Positions 43,009 through 54,698 of a stretch of 64,000 nt of DNA are shown here, piece by piece. Within the stretch, counting starts at the first letter, position 1. The number at the start of each line of letters is the position of its first letter. The notes under the pieces were generated by a model that did not search any database, was not told where the DNA came from, and saw nothing but the letters and a program-made list of their open reading frames with translations. The stretch is from Strongyloides papillosus (Eukaryota > Nematoda > Chromadorea > Rhabditida > Strongyloididae), in NCBI GenBank assembly GCA_005656395.1, contig SRSI01000028.1:1364001-1428000 (forward strand). Reading direction: 5' to 3'. The position numbers and the translations under genes are program-made.

Positions 43009-44378
43009 AATAAAACAATAATTACATTAAACTTTTTTATAATTAATTGTTGTTTCAATTAACTAGTAACTTATCTAAAAGTAAAAAAAGATTATTCTTG
43101 CATTCACTTTAAAAAACTTTTGGATATATAAATAAATGCTAATTAACTTTAGTTGTAAAATGATACATAGACAGTTAAGAATTATATTTTTTAAAAAAAT
43201 GATTAAAATTACAAAAATATGTTTTAAAAATTAATATTTAAATAACTGATAAAAATTAAGTGGAAATATGCATTTAATTTAAGGACCCACTTTTTAAACG
43301 TTTTTAACCCAAATTTTATCGTTTTTTTTAGTTTTTTGTATTTTTATATATATAATAACATTATTGATCAATTTAACAAATTAAAAAAGATAGTCTGATA
43401 GTAGTCTTTAGTACAACCGACAGTAGTAATTTTGGTCTGGTTGAGTACATTAAATTTTTCAGGTTTTTACGTAAATACATTGTTGTAATTGTCTCAGTTA
43501 GTAATAAAAAACTGATTAATTCATCAACCAGTTTTTTATTTAATCAAATATAGCTTAATAAAAATACTTTTGTCCAAAATTTGAGTAAAAAATGATGACT
43601 TCAAAAAAAATTCCTCAAATGCTACAATCTACCTCTAAATATGTGTTAGATTACTAAATAACGATTACATTTAAGGTATATAAACTTGTTATTGTTTTTT
43701 TATTTTTCATTCCTTTTGTTCTGTCCACGTTAAAAATCGTTATTTTATTTAACTGTGTGTGTTACTAACGTTTAACAGTATGGTTATTTAACATTATTTA
43801 TTATAAATACATCTCTTGTAGCATATTAAGTGTTTTATTTAGTTTTCCAAAGATGGGGGATCAAAACTAAAATTTATACATTAATCAATTTAATGATTTT
43901 CTAAATAAAAGTTTCTTTAAATTATTTTTTCTAATATCTTTTATGTGAAATAACCATAACGCTACTTAATTTTTTCCCTGAAATAAAATGTTTATTATAA
44001 TAAATAGTAATTCTATGAAAAAGAAAATTAACTTTATAGTAAATATTCGATTATATGATTATTAATTTTTATCCGAAATCAGCATTTTCCATGTTTTTAT
44101 GAAACTATTTTACTAAAAAATCCATTTTTTAGACTTTCTGCTTAAGTTTACGAAATTATAAAATTTTACAATAGAGGACATTGTTTCTAAATTTAAAATT
44201 TTTTAGTATCTTATATATTTGATAACCTACTATTTGATTTATTGTAGTTATAAATTTAATTCTTAACTCTCTGTGTAAAAGTCTGTCTTTATATCACACT
44301 ATGTACTTCCCCATGTTATAGGAATATTAAATTGAATTTTTTTTGAAAATGAAAGAACGTTTGTAATGTTTAAACAAA
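43009..44378. other. AT-rich stretch, no gene seen
   Basis: No ORF above noise and no repeat pair found on either strand. Confidence 0.45.
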
Positions 44379-44582
44379 TTACTGTGGTATTCGTGAGATA
44401 CCAGTAGTTATTGATGATAATTGATAAAAAAAAAGTTTTATTTCTTTTTTTAAAGGTGCTGTCGAAAAATCCAATGATCTAAGAATTCCAGCTATATATG
44501 CAGTACGTAATAAGTTTTGTTGATTAGAAGCATGTATCATTTGAATTAATACGCTACTGTCAAAGGAAGGGTATGGGCACAT
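44379..44582 (-). CDS. Small hypothetical ORF, 67 aa
   Basis: ATG-started frame beginning MCPYPSFDSSVLIQMIHASN and ending SITTGISRIPQ. Residue use is balanced and coding-like, unlike most frames nearby. A CCTTCCTTTGACAG tract inside it looks like a splice acceptor. The true product could start at the Met 16 residues in, or the frame could be the last exon of a gene whose upstream exon is missing. To its right, 44743-44822 is less AT-rich and reads AKLSGHMSEALLSSALRKYE on the minus strand. No family recognised. Confidence 0.3.
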   Translation of the reverse strand: MCPYPSFDSSVLIQMIHASNQQNLLRTAYIAGILRSLDFSTAPLKKEIKLFFYQLSSITTGISRIPQ

Positions 44583-45077
44583 TTACAGAAGTACTTCTTA
44601 AATTCTAGTCTATAATAAGGAATAAATTTTTAAATGTGTTATCACCTGTCTCATGAAGTTTGAAAATATTACTCTTATAAAAGTTATTCAAATGTTTATG
44701 ACATAACTTTTAAACTCTCTTGTATCTAGTGAGTTTTATATATCCATTTCTTCTATTTCTCTACCTACGCTTCGTATTTTCTTAAGGCAGAGCTTAGCAG
44801 GGCCTCTGACATATGGCCACTCAATTTTGCTTGATAAAATAAAATAAATTGAATTAAAATTTGCTATTTAAAAAATAAAATGAATATATAATTATAATAA
44901 TGATAGCAATGTTAACAAATGATAGATTATTAGTTATACTTAAATTTCATTTACTGATAAATTGATATCGTAGATTATCAGAACTTCCTATGAGAGCTTA
45001 ACAGTTTAAATAATTGTCGATCAGCTAGGAATACTTCTAGTGAGCATGACGAATGAGGCAGAGTTTTACCACCTCAT
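44583..45077. other. Spacer between two small frames
   Basis: Contains the GC-richer patch at 44743-44822 noted with the neighbouring ORF. Otherwise AT-rich. Confidence 0.35.
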
Positions 45078-45278
45078 TTATCTAAGCTTTAGAATTATAA
45101 TTTTTATGGTATGTTGTTTACATTGTAGTAATTTTGTTGAATTATTTGAGCATGCTTCATTTTTTTTGTAACTTCGACAATTATCAAAAAAGCATCTACG
45201 TTTAATAGTTTTACTAGCCAGTAGAAAATTGTATTGAATGGCTTCAATTACGCATGGACGTACAAATAATATTATCAT
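45078..45278 (-). CDS. Small Cys-containing hypothetical ORF
   Basis: The frame reads IILFVRPCVIEAIQYNFLLA, then KRRCFFDNCRSYKKNEACSN, with five Cys in the last two thirds. The assigned start codon is not an ATG and the frame may be an internal exon. An ACAAT/GTAAAC donor-like site lies near 45121. It was not linked to the ORF at 44379-44582 because the phases disagree. It could be a fragment of a secreted Cys-rich protein, but there is no signal peptide in view. Confidence 0.22.
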   Translation of the reverse strand: MIILFVRPCVIEAIQYNFLLASKTIKRRCFFDNCRSYKKNEACSNNSTKLLQCKQHTIKIIILKLR

Positions 45279-45377
45279 TGAGGATCAATATAAATTAAAT
45301 CAAATTAAAAATCTAAAATATGTATTTTTAAATTATGTCAATAATATTATTATATTAACAAAGATTAGAAAAAAACT

Positions 45378-46559
45378 TTATATATACTTTATTTTTTTTA
45401 AATTATTGTATTCATCGTCATCTCTATACTTATCATTCACCATATTGCCAGTTCTTTTAATCGATTGGGAAATTATTTTTGCTGTAGGTTTAATATCAAT
45501 CAACTTATCAATATCAATTAGTTTTCCATTTAATTTCCTATAATTCGGCGTTAGATGAGAGTTGTGTGATGGTGATATTTGAAAATAACTTGAATTAAAT
45601 GAACAATTCTTATTAATTCCATATGGTAAATTGGTTGTTAATAAAAAATTAGTACCATCCTTAATTATATTTGAAACAGTTGTTGAGAAAGGGCTAAAAT
45701 ATGGTTTCTTATTGATTGTAGAGTTATTCATCACATCATTGCTTGTAACATCAAGTTCCCTTAAAATATCATTGATTTTAAAAGAAGAATATCTTGCTTC
45801 TTTTGCAAGTAAATCCTTACTACTACCATTATACTTTGTTTTTTTTATTCCTTTATCTCCTTCGAAAAGATTAATGATATTGGATTTTTGGATTGATTTC
45901 TTCAGAAGGCACTGTAAACGATCATATGAATTTTTTGAAATTTCTTTATCCTTATACTCGGATGAATTAGTTCCGTCTAATGGAATCGAAGTATCTTTAG
46001 ATAAAAGAGAAATGTCATAAGAATCCTCTTCTAAAGACATTTGATTGTCTACCATTAATGATGATAAAAGTGGCAACGAATGAACTTTAATTTGTGAAAA
46101 AATATTTTTTTTTTGATCATTTGACTGAAGATAAGTTAGTTTTTCAACACAACTTATTGGTTCTTTAAAGGATACTGGACCGTCAGGTGTCATTTCAAAT
46201 GCGTACGATATTTCAGTAATAATTAGTGACTTGCGAACTCTTGGTAACAAAAAAGTATTCTTTTTATGCAAAGAAACATTATCTAAACTTTTTTTACTTC
46301 TTTCATTTGAAAAAGTATCTGATGGTGAATGAATATCATAAAGTTTATCGTTATCAAACCTATTGATACGTGAGGTGATATTGCCATAACTAAAAGTTTC
46401 TTTCTTTTTAAGGGCTTGTTCATGTACTTTTTCTACGACATTCTTTTCAATAGTACCGGTTTTACTAAAACTTTTTCTCCCAATAAATTGTTTTGATATT
46501 ACAGAACTATAGAAGGTATCTTCATTATTAGAGGAACTCTCTAGTGAATTGTTTGACAT
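45378..46559 (-). CDS. Hypothetical protein, 393 aa, Ser/Asn/Lys-rich
   Basis: A single-exon frame. The ATG at 46559 (MSNNSLESSSNNEDTFYSSV) was chosen because a TTCTAG acceptor-like trans-splice site ends 2 nt before it. An earlier in-frame Met eight codons upstream lies before that site. The protein is hydrophilic with no signal peptide or membrane segment. It has many Ser/Asn/Lys and short basic-acidic patches and ends DKYRDDDEYNNLKKIKYI. The low-complexity, probably disordered composition resembles nuclear or cytoskeletal regulators, but no domain was recognised. The long open frame in such AT-rich DNA makes it a confident gene. A plus-strand frame at 45631-46020 is its shadow. Confidence 0.75.
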   Translation of the reverse strand: MSNNSLESSSNNEDTFYSSVISKQFIGRKSFSKTGTIEKNVVEKVHEQALKKKETFSYGNITSRINRFDNDKLYDIHSPSDTFSNERSKKSLDNVSLHKKNTFLLPRVRKSLIITEISYAFEMTPDGPVSFKEPISCVEKLTYLQSNDQKKNIFSQIKVHSLPLLSSLMVDNQMSLEEDSYDISLLSKDTSIPLDGTNSSEYKDKEISKNSYDRLQCLLKKSIQKSNIINLFEGDKGIKKTKYNGSSKDLLAKEARYSSFKINDILRELDVTSNDVMNNSTINKKPYFSPFSTTVSNIIKDGTNFLLTTNLPYGINKNCSFNSSYFQISPSHNSHLTPNYRKLNGKLIDIDKLIDIKPTAKIISQSIKRTGNMVNDKYRDDDEYNNLKKIKYI

Positions 46560-48345
46560 TACTAGAATTATTGAAAACCACAAAAAATGACGAATAGTTT
46601 AATAGTTATTTAAAAATGACACACGTGGCTACTATCATGAAACATAAATAAGCTTAGAGATAATTTTTTTCGTGTTAAGCGTAGGTCTACTAAAATAGTC
46701 TTTGAAAGAGAAGAAGCCAATTTAAAATCATTGTTTTTTTATTATTATAAACATTTTTAATACAATAAAAAGAACACGTACAGATATTTTGGTGTTTCGT
46801 TTATAAAACATGAATTTAACTCCTCCTTTTACCCAAACAAAGTTAAAAAAATATCTCATATCTATATATTAATCATTTATGATAGAAAAAATTTCATTTA
46901 GAAAGCGTAAAATTCATCACTATAGCATTTTCGATTAAATGTCATTTAAAAGTCATACACAATTTTAGGATAAAAAAGTTCCTTTCTGAAGTTAGTATAT
47001 ATCTTTTCTTTTAATATTATTATTGTCAGTAGAAATATTATGATAAAAAAGTATAAACTATGAACTAAAAAAACACATTTATTTGAATATAGGAAATGAA
47101 ATTTAGATATGTTACTTATATTGATTATGCTTTATTTATTCAAATAAACATTAAATAAAAAGTACAAGAGTTTCAAAATCAATTCATTCATCTCAATGAA
47201 TACTTTATAATATATATTCTCAATGTGAAAAAACATCGAGTACTCTCGTAATGAAGTAAAGGAAAACAAAGTATTTGAGTTTAGTGAATGTGTAAAGATC
47301 TAAATATGCAATAAAATTGCCTACTGATACAATATTTCATTTCTCTTAAACATTGATACCGTTGAAACTCTTTAAATTTTATAACGATACTAAAGTACAA
47401 AATTTTCAGTGATGAGAAATATCATACTAAAACTTGATAGTCGAATACATAAATACTCCAAAAAGAAATGCCGTTATATCATCTTTTTTGTTATATTAGC
47501 AGTTTAAAAAATAAATTTTCAATTATATGAGTAATAATGAAAGCATTTAAAACAATTCTACTATTCAATGTTGCAGAGATTTATGGCAATTATTCACAAT
47601 TTGAAGTTCCCGCCAAGTTGTAAAAAAATAACAACATGTAGATTAAAAGGACGATAACAACATATTTTACTAATAATTGATATTTTTATAAATTTATATT
47701 ACTCATGGTAATTTTAAAAAAAAAAAGCATTTTTACATAATATTAACGACCCGCAATTTTTAAAATATATATTACATACATACATGCGCAATGTTTACTT
47801 ATCATTCAAATATTTATTATTATTTTAATATTTAATTAATAAATATTTAAATCAAATATAAATGTGGACTTTTCTAACTGAAAAATATTAATTAGAATTT
47901 TAAATTATACATGAAATAATAACTTATTGGAAAAAAATCTAATGTTCAAATATAATAATATTTCATTCAAATCATAAAGTTTGGTATATTGATAGTTTAA
48001 ATATTTATTAATTATCTGTAAAGATATTTAAAAAGGAAATAATTTGTTTTTATAGATGAGCATAATATTTAATTTAATGTCAAAATAATAATAATTTTAA
48101 TCGTTTTATTAATTGTATTTTTTATTTCTTCTAATTAACATATATCTAATAAATTGTATTTAATAGATTAATTAAAGATGGAATATATATGATGTGATAG
48201 TTTGAAAGAATTTTTATAGTTATTCTTTAATATACATTTAAACTAATGAGGAAAATATTTATTTTAAAAATTACAAATATTATTAATCACTGTTATAAGA
48301 CAAAATGTTTTATATTGAAATTTTTTTTTGAAAAATATAATAATT
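46560..48345. other. AT-rich intergenic region
   Basis: No gene. It probably holds the promoter of the 393-aa gene on its left side and the 3' flank of the ShKT gene on its right. No specific site is supportable. Confidence 0.45.
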
Positions 48346-48867
48346 TTATGTACAATAGCCACAAGTTTTTTTGCATTGCTCATACATTAATTTTCTGTAA
48401 AAACTAGTTTCGCAAAGTTTTGGGTTTCTTTTACAATCATCACTACCATTTTTTTCAGCGAGATCATAACAATCACTAGATGCCGGCTGATCTGTAGTTG
48501 TATCTAATGGTATACAATATTCACATGTTTTTGGACAATTTTCCTTTAAAAACGATAAATAATAAGGATGTTTGCACAACGATTTTAAACTTGGGCAACT
48601 ATTTGGTCCAGTAGGATAACGATCTTCACAATCAGCGGTTAGTGTGGTATTTTCACAATAACCACACGTTTTCTTGCAATTAATCATCAAAAAGGATATA
48701 TAATTGGGGTCTTTGCAATAGGCTTTTAAAGATTCACAACCTCGAGTTTCATCTTTACAATCATCGACAATTATTGGTATTAAACCATTAATGTTACCAC
48801 ATACCTTTTCTGTTAAAAAAAAACTTACAAAAATATTAAAGTAGAAAATTGTGCTTGTTAAAGTCAT
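48346..48867 (-). CDS. Secreted protein with three ShKT domains
   Basis: A single-exon frame of 173 residues. Residues 1-24 form a hydrophobic signal peptide (MTLTSTIFYFNIFVSFFLTE...). Three six-Cys ShKT repeats follow, at about 36-71, 79-118 and 131-172. Each begins D-C and ends in the signature CKKTCGYC, CPKTCEYC or CKKTCGYC. Short linkers rich in Thr/Ser separate them. ShKT domains are abundant in nematode secreted and surface proteins, alone or with enzymes, and are thought to mediate protein or ion-channel binding. No enzyme domain is present. The role in this organism (for example host interaction or cuticle) cannot be told from sequence. All eighteen expected Cys are present, so the folds should be intact. 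Confidence 0.9.
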   Translation of the reverse strand: MTLTSTIFYFNIFVSFFLTEKVCGNINGLIPIIVDDCKDETRGCESLKAYCKDPNYISFLMINCKKTCGYCENTTLTADCEDRYPTGPNSCPSLKSLCKHPYYLSFLKENCPKTCEYCIPLDTTTDQPASSDCYDLAEKNGSDDCKRNPKLCETSFYRKLMYEQCKKTCGYCT

Positions 48868-49406
48868 TGAAGAATAAGATATTTTGTCAAATTTTGCTTC
48901 ATTTTTATTTTAATTTATAGAAGCTTTGTTTGCTATTATAAAAAAATTATATAAATAGTATTGAATTTCATTGATGTATAACTTCATAAGGAAAACTACT
49001 ATTTTAAAACACAAGTTATGAGAAAAAAATAATAATCTTTTTATTTTAATTTATTTTTATCAGCTAATATTTTTTTGTATAAATTATAGGTATATAATGA
49101 TAAATAAATAAATGTTTATTTTTTTGAAAAAAAAGATTGAATATTCTAAAAGATAATAAACTTAATAAAGATAAATGTATAATTCAATTTATTTACCCCT
49201 TTTAATACATATGTATATTGAATAAGTATATATTATAATGTTGATGTCAAATGCTGGAATTATTATTAAAATGTTAAATAATTAGAGTATCGAAATAATA
49301 AATACTTTGAAAGTTTTTTAAAAATAGTGTATTAAGAATTAAAATTTTAATAAAATAGATATTTATTTTTGGGTAATATTCAATTTTTTATTATATTTAA
49401 AAATTA
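48868..49406. other. AT-rich upstream region
   Basis: 5' flank of the ShKT gene. No ORF or motif supported. Confidence 0.45.
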
Positions 49407-50265
49407 CGTGGTCTGTCCCAAAAGCAATGAGAATGAATTCATTACAAACCCGACAGGCCGGATTTAAAAGGTGAGGATACAGTTTTGTAGAGAAAATTCT
49501 TCTTTCCAAATGGTATATATCCCATTTAAATCCGAGCACTACAAAATTTTTTATGTTAAAAAAGTGCATCCTTGTTCGGTACTCTTGTCACGCACAAAAA
49601 TATCATACTTTTAGGTGAAAAAAAATTTTCAAAAAATAAAAACAAGACGTCAAAGGTAAAAAACCTTCAAGCCAATTATTTATTATACATTGAGTCACTC
49701 ATCATTGCCTGTTGAAGAGTTTTTATGTTCGGCAATTATTCCGACTTTACCTGTTGCTCCCTATAGTCCCAACCTACAACGTGTAACTTCTTTCTACTCT
49801 TCAAAGTTAAAAACTATTGAAAAGTAAATTATTTTGGGAATTTAGAAAATGTACGATTATCTTCGACAAGTGCTCTAAATAGTCGTATACATGAAGAATT
49901 TGGATTGACCACAAAAATTTTCTTTTATATTTTGTTTTCAAAATTTCTAAGTTTCTGTAACATTTTTTTCATGTTTTGCATAAAATTCAAATGCTCAACG
50001 CTTTTGACACTTTTTGCATGTTCATTGTTAAAGAAATTAAAAAATTTTAAGTTTGTGACGATGGTGATTTTTTTGCCGTGACGAGAGTACAAAACACGGG
50101 TCTACTTTTTTTAATATAGAAAATTTTGTAGTGCTCGGATTTAAATTGAATATATACCATTTTGTAGAAGAGAATTTTCTCTACAAAACGGTACCTCACC
50201 TTTTAAATCCGATGTCTGTGGGTGTCGTAGTGAATTCATTGTCATTACTTTTGGGATAGACCATG
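49407..50265. mobile_element. mariner-type MITE with 200-bp inverted arms
   Basis: Flanked by TA (49405-49406, 50266-50267). The left end reads CGTGGTCTGTCCCAAAAGCA and the reverse complement of the right end reads CATGGTCTATCCCAAAAGTA. Similarity runs through GAATGAATTCA, CTACAAAACGGTA-like and AAATCCGAGCACTACAAAAT segments to GTACTCTTGTCACG near 49580 and its inverse near 50080. No ORF. TA duplication and GGTCTGTCCCAAAAG-type ends point to mariner-related mobilisation. It sits 0.2 kb downstream of the homocysteine methyltransferase gene. Confidence 0.8.
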
Positions 50266-50448
50266 TACTCTTTTTGCTGAGTTATAATTTTTCCAACACT
50301 TTCATTTAATTAAAATAATAGTAGGTGACTATATCTCAATAAATTTCTATAGTCAAAAAACAACATTTCTAAAAACTTTAAGTTGCATTGTAAATTCTAT
50401 TATTTTTTATTGCAAATAACTTTTCGATGACATTAAAAAATCAGTATA

Positions 50449-51643
50449 TCATTCCAATTTATGATTTTTTACTAATTCATAAAATTTTTCCAAATCTTTA
50501 ACCTCAATTCCAGGATGTTTATTTGAACAGGACTCCTCAGAATCACCAATAACCTTTTCTATCAAAAATTTAAGATCCTCTTCCTTAACCATACTTTGAT
50601 TTTCAATTATTAAATTAATATTATGTTTCTTTCTATGTAATTTACCAATATCTTCTGGTAAAACACCACAACATCCCCCAATTCCCGCAATTGGCAGAAT
50701 TTTGCTCCATTCATCAACATATTCAAAAAACATTTTAGCACCCTCAACAACATGAGGAAGACCGTTCTCATACATTATATCACCCTTATTACTTTTAATA
50801 ATAATTTCTAAATTATTATTTGCACAATTAAAGGTACTCAAACTTTGTAGTACTTTAGAAATGCACTTCGGATAAGTGCAATTAATTCCAAAATATTTAA
50901 ATTTTCTAGATTCACTTACAAGTGTAAATATTTCAACAATATTACAACCACCAAACGTTACCTTCTCGTCTTTACAAGTTATAGATAATCCAAAACAAAT
51001 GTTTGAATAAACATTACTTGGTAAATCGTTCAAAACATTAATTAAACTTTTTATTTCATCATACAATGAGAATGTCTCAAACATTATACATTCTGGTGAT
51101 AAACTTATTAGTGATTGAACTTGTATCTTATAGTACATATCAACAATTTCATTCTCATAAATACCATTTTTATATAGTGGGTGACATTTTAGGTCGCAAT
51201 ATTCATACTTATTTTGAAAGTATGTTGCCATTGGTCCACAACTTACAAAAACACTTGGAAACGATGATAAATTTCGGGCATCATTTCCATAAAATTTCAT
51301 TATACATTTTGGTATTTCATAACTAATCTGAATATCAAATTATCTAATTTTATAATTTTGGTAACGATAAACATACTTTTAGTAAGTGCCAAATTTCATT
51401 TAAATTTCTCAATTTTTTATATAATTTCGGAATTGATGCCTGATAATGTGAAGTATACAACGTCTCGGAATAATTTTTTAAAAATTCCATATGAACATTG
51501 GCCAATTCCAACAATTTTTTATCAATTGTAAGATTAAATGAAAAGAAACCATGATCAATATAAGTTTGGTTTCCTTGTCGGTTATTAGAATACATCTTTT
51601 GTATAGTTGTTCCTAAACCGCCGTCTAGTATACGATATGACAT
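50449..51643 (-). CDS. Homocysteine S-methyltransferase (two exons)
   Basis: Exon 1 is 51643-51377 and exon 2 is 51327-50449. The 49-bp intron has an AAA/GTATGT donor and a TTGATATTCAG acceptor, phase 0, giving 381 residues. It belongs to the zinc-dependent homocysteine S-methyltransferase family (BHMT/MmuM type), which transfers a methyl group to homocysteine to make methionine. Supporting features are the N-terminal LDGGLGTTIQ, YTSHYQAS (the TNTYQAS motif) and VFVSCGP. The three zinc-ligand Cys are all present: C239 in GINCT, and C308-C309 in GIGGCCG. The length is slightly above the usual 300-350. The methyl donor (betaine, S-methylmethionine or SAM) cannot be assigned. The cytosolic location is inferred from the lack of a signal peptide. 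A second-exon ATG at 51300 would lose the N-terminal motif and was rejected. Confidence 0.92.
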
Positions 51644-52410
51644 GTCGACTAATGGTGAAAATACTTCAATTTATAAACTATTAAAAATCACTAGAATTGA
51701 TATTCACAAACATAAAAAACGCTTATCAAAAGACGTGTCAAGAGAACTATTCAAAAATAAAATGTTTATAAGGTTTTCGAAAAAAATATCTGTTTTGAAA
51801 TTAAAAAAATAAAAAGTGGTATATTTTAGTAAAAAAATAATGTTTTTTTTTAAATCAATGCATTGCTTACTAGCATGATTAGAAAACTAAAATTTTTACA
51901 GTTAAATAAGGCTATGGAGACTGATTTTAATTTTGATAAAATCCTCTGTTTCTTCGAACAAATGATCCTCTATTGTTAAAAAATGTGTAAGATATAAATG
52001 TGAGATAGATTTTTTTATTTCAAAGTATTCCACATATTTTCTGACATTTGTGATGAAATCATTTATAGAAATAAAATTTGTTTATCAATTAATACCATTT
52101 TATTTATTAATTATTGAGAAGATATCATATTTATAATAAATTTTTATTTTAATAAACAACACAATAAACATGAAAGTTAAAAATAATAATAAGAATATAG
52201 CTGAAAAAATTTTGCCAATATAAGATACGTATATTTTTTAATGTAATTTATTATTTGTTTTCTAAGAAAATGTCATTATCTTCCTATATCTTTTTTGTTT
52301 GATTCCATTTTTATGCTCTAACAAAAAGTTTCAAAAAATGTTTATATTTGTAAAATAAAGGTGACTGATAAAATTTTATATTATTTTTAAAAAAAATAAG
52401 TAGTACATTT
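51644..52410. other. Spacer between methyltransferase gene and soc-2
   Basis: An ACCATTAG acceptor-like site 5 nt before the methyltransferase ATG may be a trans-splice site. The left-to-right order places the 3' flank of soc-2 here. No other feature. Confidence 0.4.
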
Positions 52411-54698
52411 TTAATGAAGATACATAGCTGCTCTATATGGCCCTTGTGTTTTAAGATATTGGATGACAAGTGATGGACCACCTTCAACAATGTCGTGAGG
52501 TATTGCTGATAGAGGGCACCTTTCAATAGACATTATCTCTAATGAACTACAAAGAGCCAACTCAAAAGGAAGATTATGAAGATAACTATTGTCGTTAAGA
52601 TACAAAGACTTCAATTTACCCATATGCCCAATTTCTTTAGGAATAAATGTAAGCATATTCTCACCAACACGAAACTCTGTCAAATTTTGAAGATTTCCTA
52701 TTGTAGCTGGTAATGAAGTTAATTTGTTACTTTGAAGCCATAATTTTGTAAGATTTGTAAGATATCCCAATTCGGTTGGAATGGAATCTAATTCATTTTC
52801 CTCAACATCAAGTTCTCTTAATTTCCGTAAATTACCTATCTGAGGAGGCAAACGTTTAAGGGCATTTGTTGAAATAACTAGAACTTCCAAATTTACTAAT
52901 TTATCAATATCTTCAGGAAATGTACTTAAATTATTATTTGAAATATTTAATTCTGTTAAGGATGACCATGTCCCAAAATCTAAAGGAAGAGAAGATAACT
53001 CATTGTCTTTTAAATTCAATTTTGTAAGACCCGTTGCTTTAGAAAACATTCCAAAAGGAATTTTTGAAATTTGGTTATGTTCAAATGATATGGAGACAGC
53101 AGCTTCAAATTGATTTGGTCCCCCTTGTGGGAATGCTGTTAACATATTCCTACTAACATTTATTGTTTTTAATAGTGGTAAACTAGCTAGTAAACCATCT
53201 GGAAGGGAATGAAGTTTATTATTTTCCACAATAAATTCCTCCAATTTTGTACAATTTTTTAATGGTTCAGGGAGGTCAATTAATTGATTATACCTTATTG
53301 CTAGTCGTGTAAGGAGATTTAAATTTCCGATTGACATTGGTAGTTGTCGCAATTCATTTTGTTGTAAATCTAATTGTGATAATTTTGAGCAATTACCAAT
53401 TTCTTCAGGAAGGTATTTGATGTGATTTGAGGATAACAAGCATATCGTCATTGAAGAAAGACATCCTATTTCTGATGGTAATTCTGAAATATTATTATTT
53501 CTTAAATCTATCATACGGACATTAATTAAATTCTTAATATCTTTTGACACATTTTTTATATGATTATATCGCAACCAAAGTTTCTCAAGGGAAGGTATTT
53601 TATATATAACAGCTGGAATGTGCTGAAAAAAATATTGTTAATAGTTTATTTAAGAAAATAGTAAGATATTTATGTCTTCATTTTTGAATAACATTAAACA
53701 TATGACGTATTTTTTTTCTCGCCTTTTAATATAATGACAAACAGGAACGTACCTCAGAAAATTTGTTATGTCTTAAATCAAGTGTTTCTAACTTTTGTAA
53801 TTGTGACAATGTATCTGGTAGTGAAGTTAAGTTATTTTCTGATAACCCTAAGATTTTTAAATTTGTGAGATGTCCAATTTCAGCAGGAAGTGTTGATAAT
53901 TTGTTTTTATAAAGAAATAATTCAGATATCTGTCCATAAAGATCACCAATTACTGGTGGAATTGATTCAATGGAAGCAGAATTGAAATCTAAGCGTGTAC
54001 TTCCTGATTCTTTACACTTTTGAATTTCCTTTATTATATCCTAAAAAATAAATATATATAGAAAAAAATTTTTGTTTATTTTATAATGAAATTTTTGAAT
54101 ATTCCCTTAATATTTAGTTACTTTAAAATTTATTTAAAGATTTAAACTAACTTTTCTTAGTTTGTTCTCTAAGGTATTAGCAGAAGAATTTTTTTCATTT
54201 AAACTACCGCGATATTTGCCTCTAGCAAAGTTAGATAATTTTTCTATAAAAGCAGAGGGACTTTTTGAACGATTAGCAATACTAGAAGTTTTAGCGTGTT
54301 TAACCTCTTTGTGCCCACCATTACTAGTTTGTTGGGATGTTTTAGAGGATGATGGTCTAAACTCAAACTCGTTATTTGCAGTCTCTTCGTCGTCCATGAA
54401 AGTAGCTATTTTAATATTACCAGATATCTCAACTGCTTTATCTTTTTCAATAGATTGTTGTTCTTTTGTATGTGTAGTTAATTTAGATTGTATATGATCA
54501 GCTAATTTTTGTGTGCAATATACAATTGAATCGGCAAATTTAGATGATGTCGAGTAGAAAGGCTGCGCACTAGGTGGTAAATAATAATAAGTATGCCTGG
54601 AATTAGGTCCAGGTGATATAGAACTTTTTGCAATACGCAAAGATTTTGACTTTCGTTTATTGCGATCCAGTGTGAAGGTTATATACAAATTCCTCCTT
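52411..54698 (-). CDS. soc-2: SOC-2/SUR-8 (SHOC2) leucine-rich-repeat scaffold, three 3' exons
   Basis: Exons are 54698-54152, 54040-53753 and 53622-52411, with introns of 111 and 130 bp. Donors are AAA/GTTAGT and GAG/GTACGT. Acceptors are TATTTTTTAG and TTTTTTTCAG. Both junctions are phase 0. They encode 681 residues. The first exon is a polar, basic, Ser-rich region. From [19 protein letters not shown] onward there are about 20 LRRs that follow human SHOC2 repeat by repeat, including [67 protein letters not shown] and the C-terminal [18 protein letters not shown]. In the SHOC2-MRAS-PP1 complex this protein helps dephosphorylate RAF and promotes Ras-MAPK signalling, acting at the plasma membrane. 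The 5' exon starts with one base completing a codon, so at least one more upstream exon exists. Confidence 0.95.

Noticed and set aside
45631..46020. 129-codon plus-strand ORF
   Set aside because: It is opposite the 393-aa gene and rich in hydrophobic residues as expected for an antisense frame.
49363..49569. 68-codon minus-strand ORF
   Set aside because: It crosses the left end of the mariner-type MITE and has no domain.
54162..54497. 111-codon plus-strand ORF
   Set aside because: It is antisense to the first recognised soc-2 exon.
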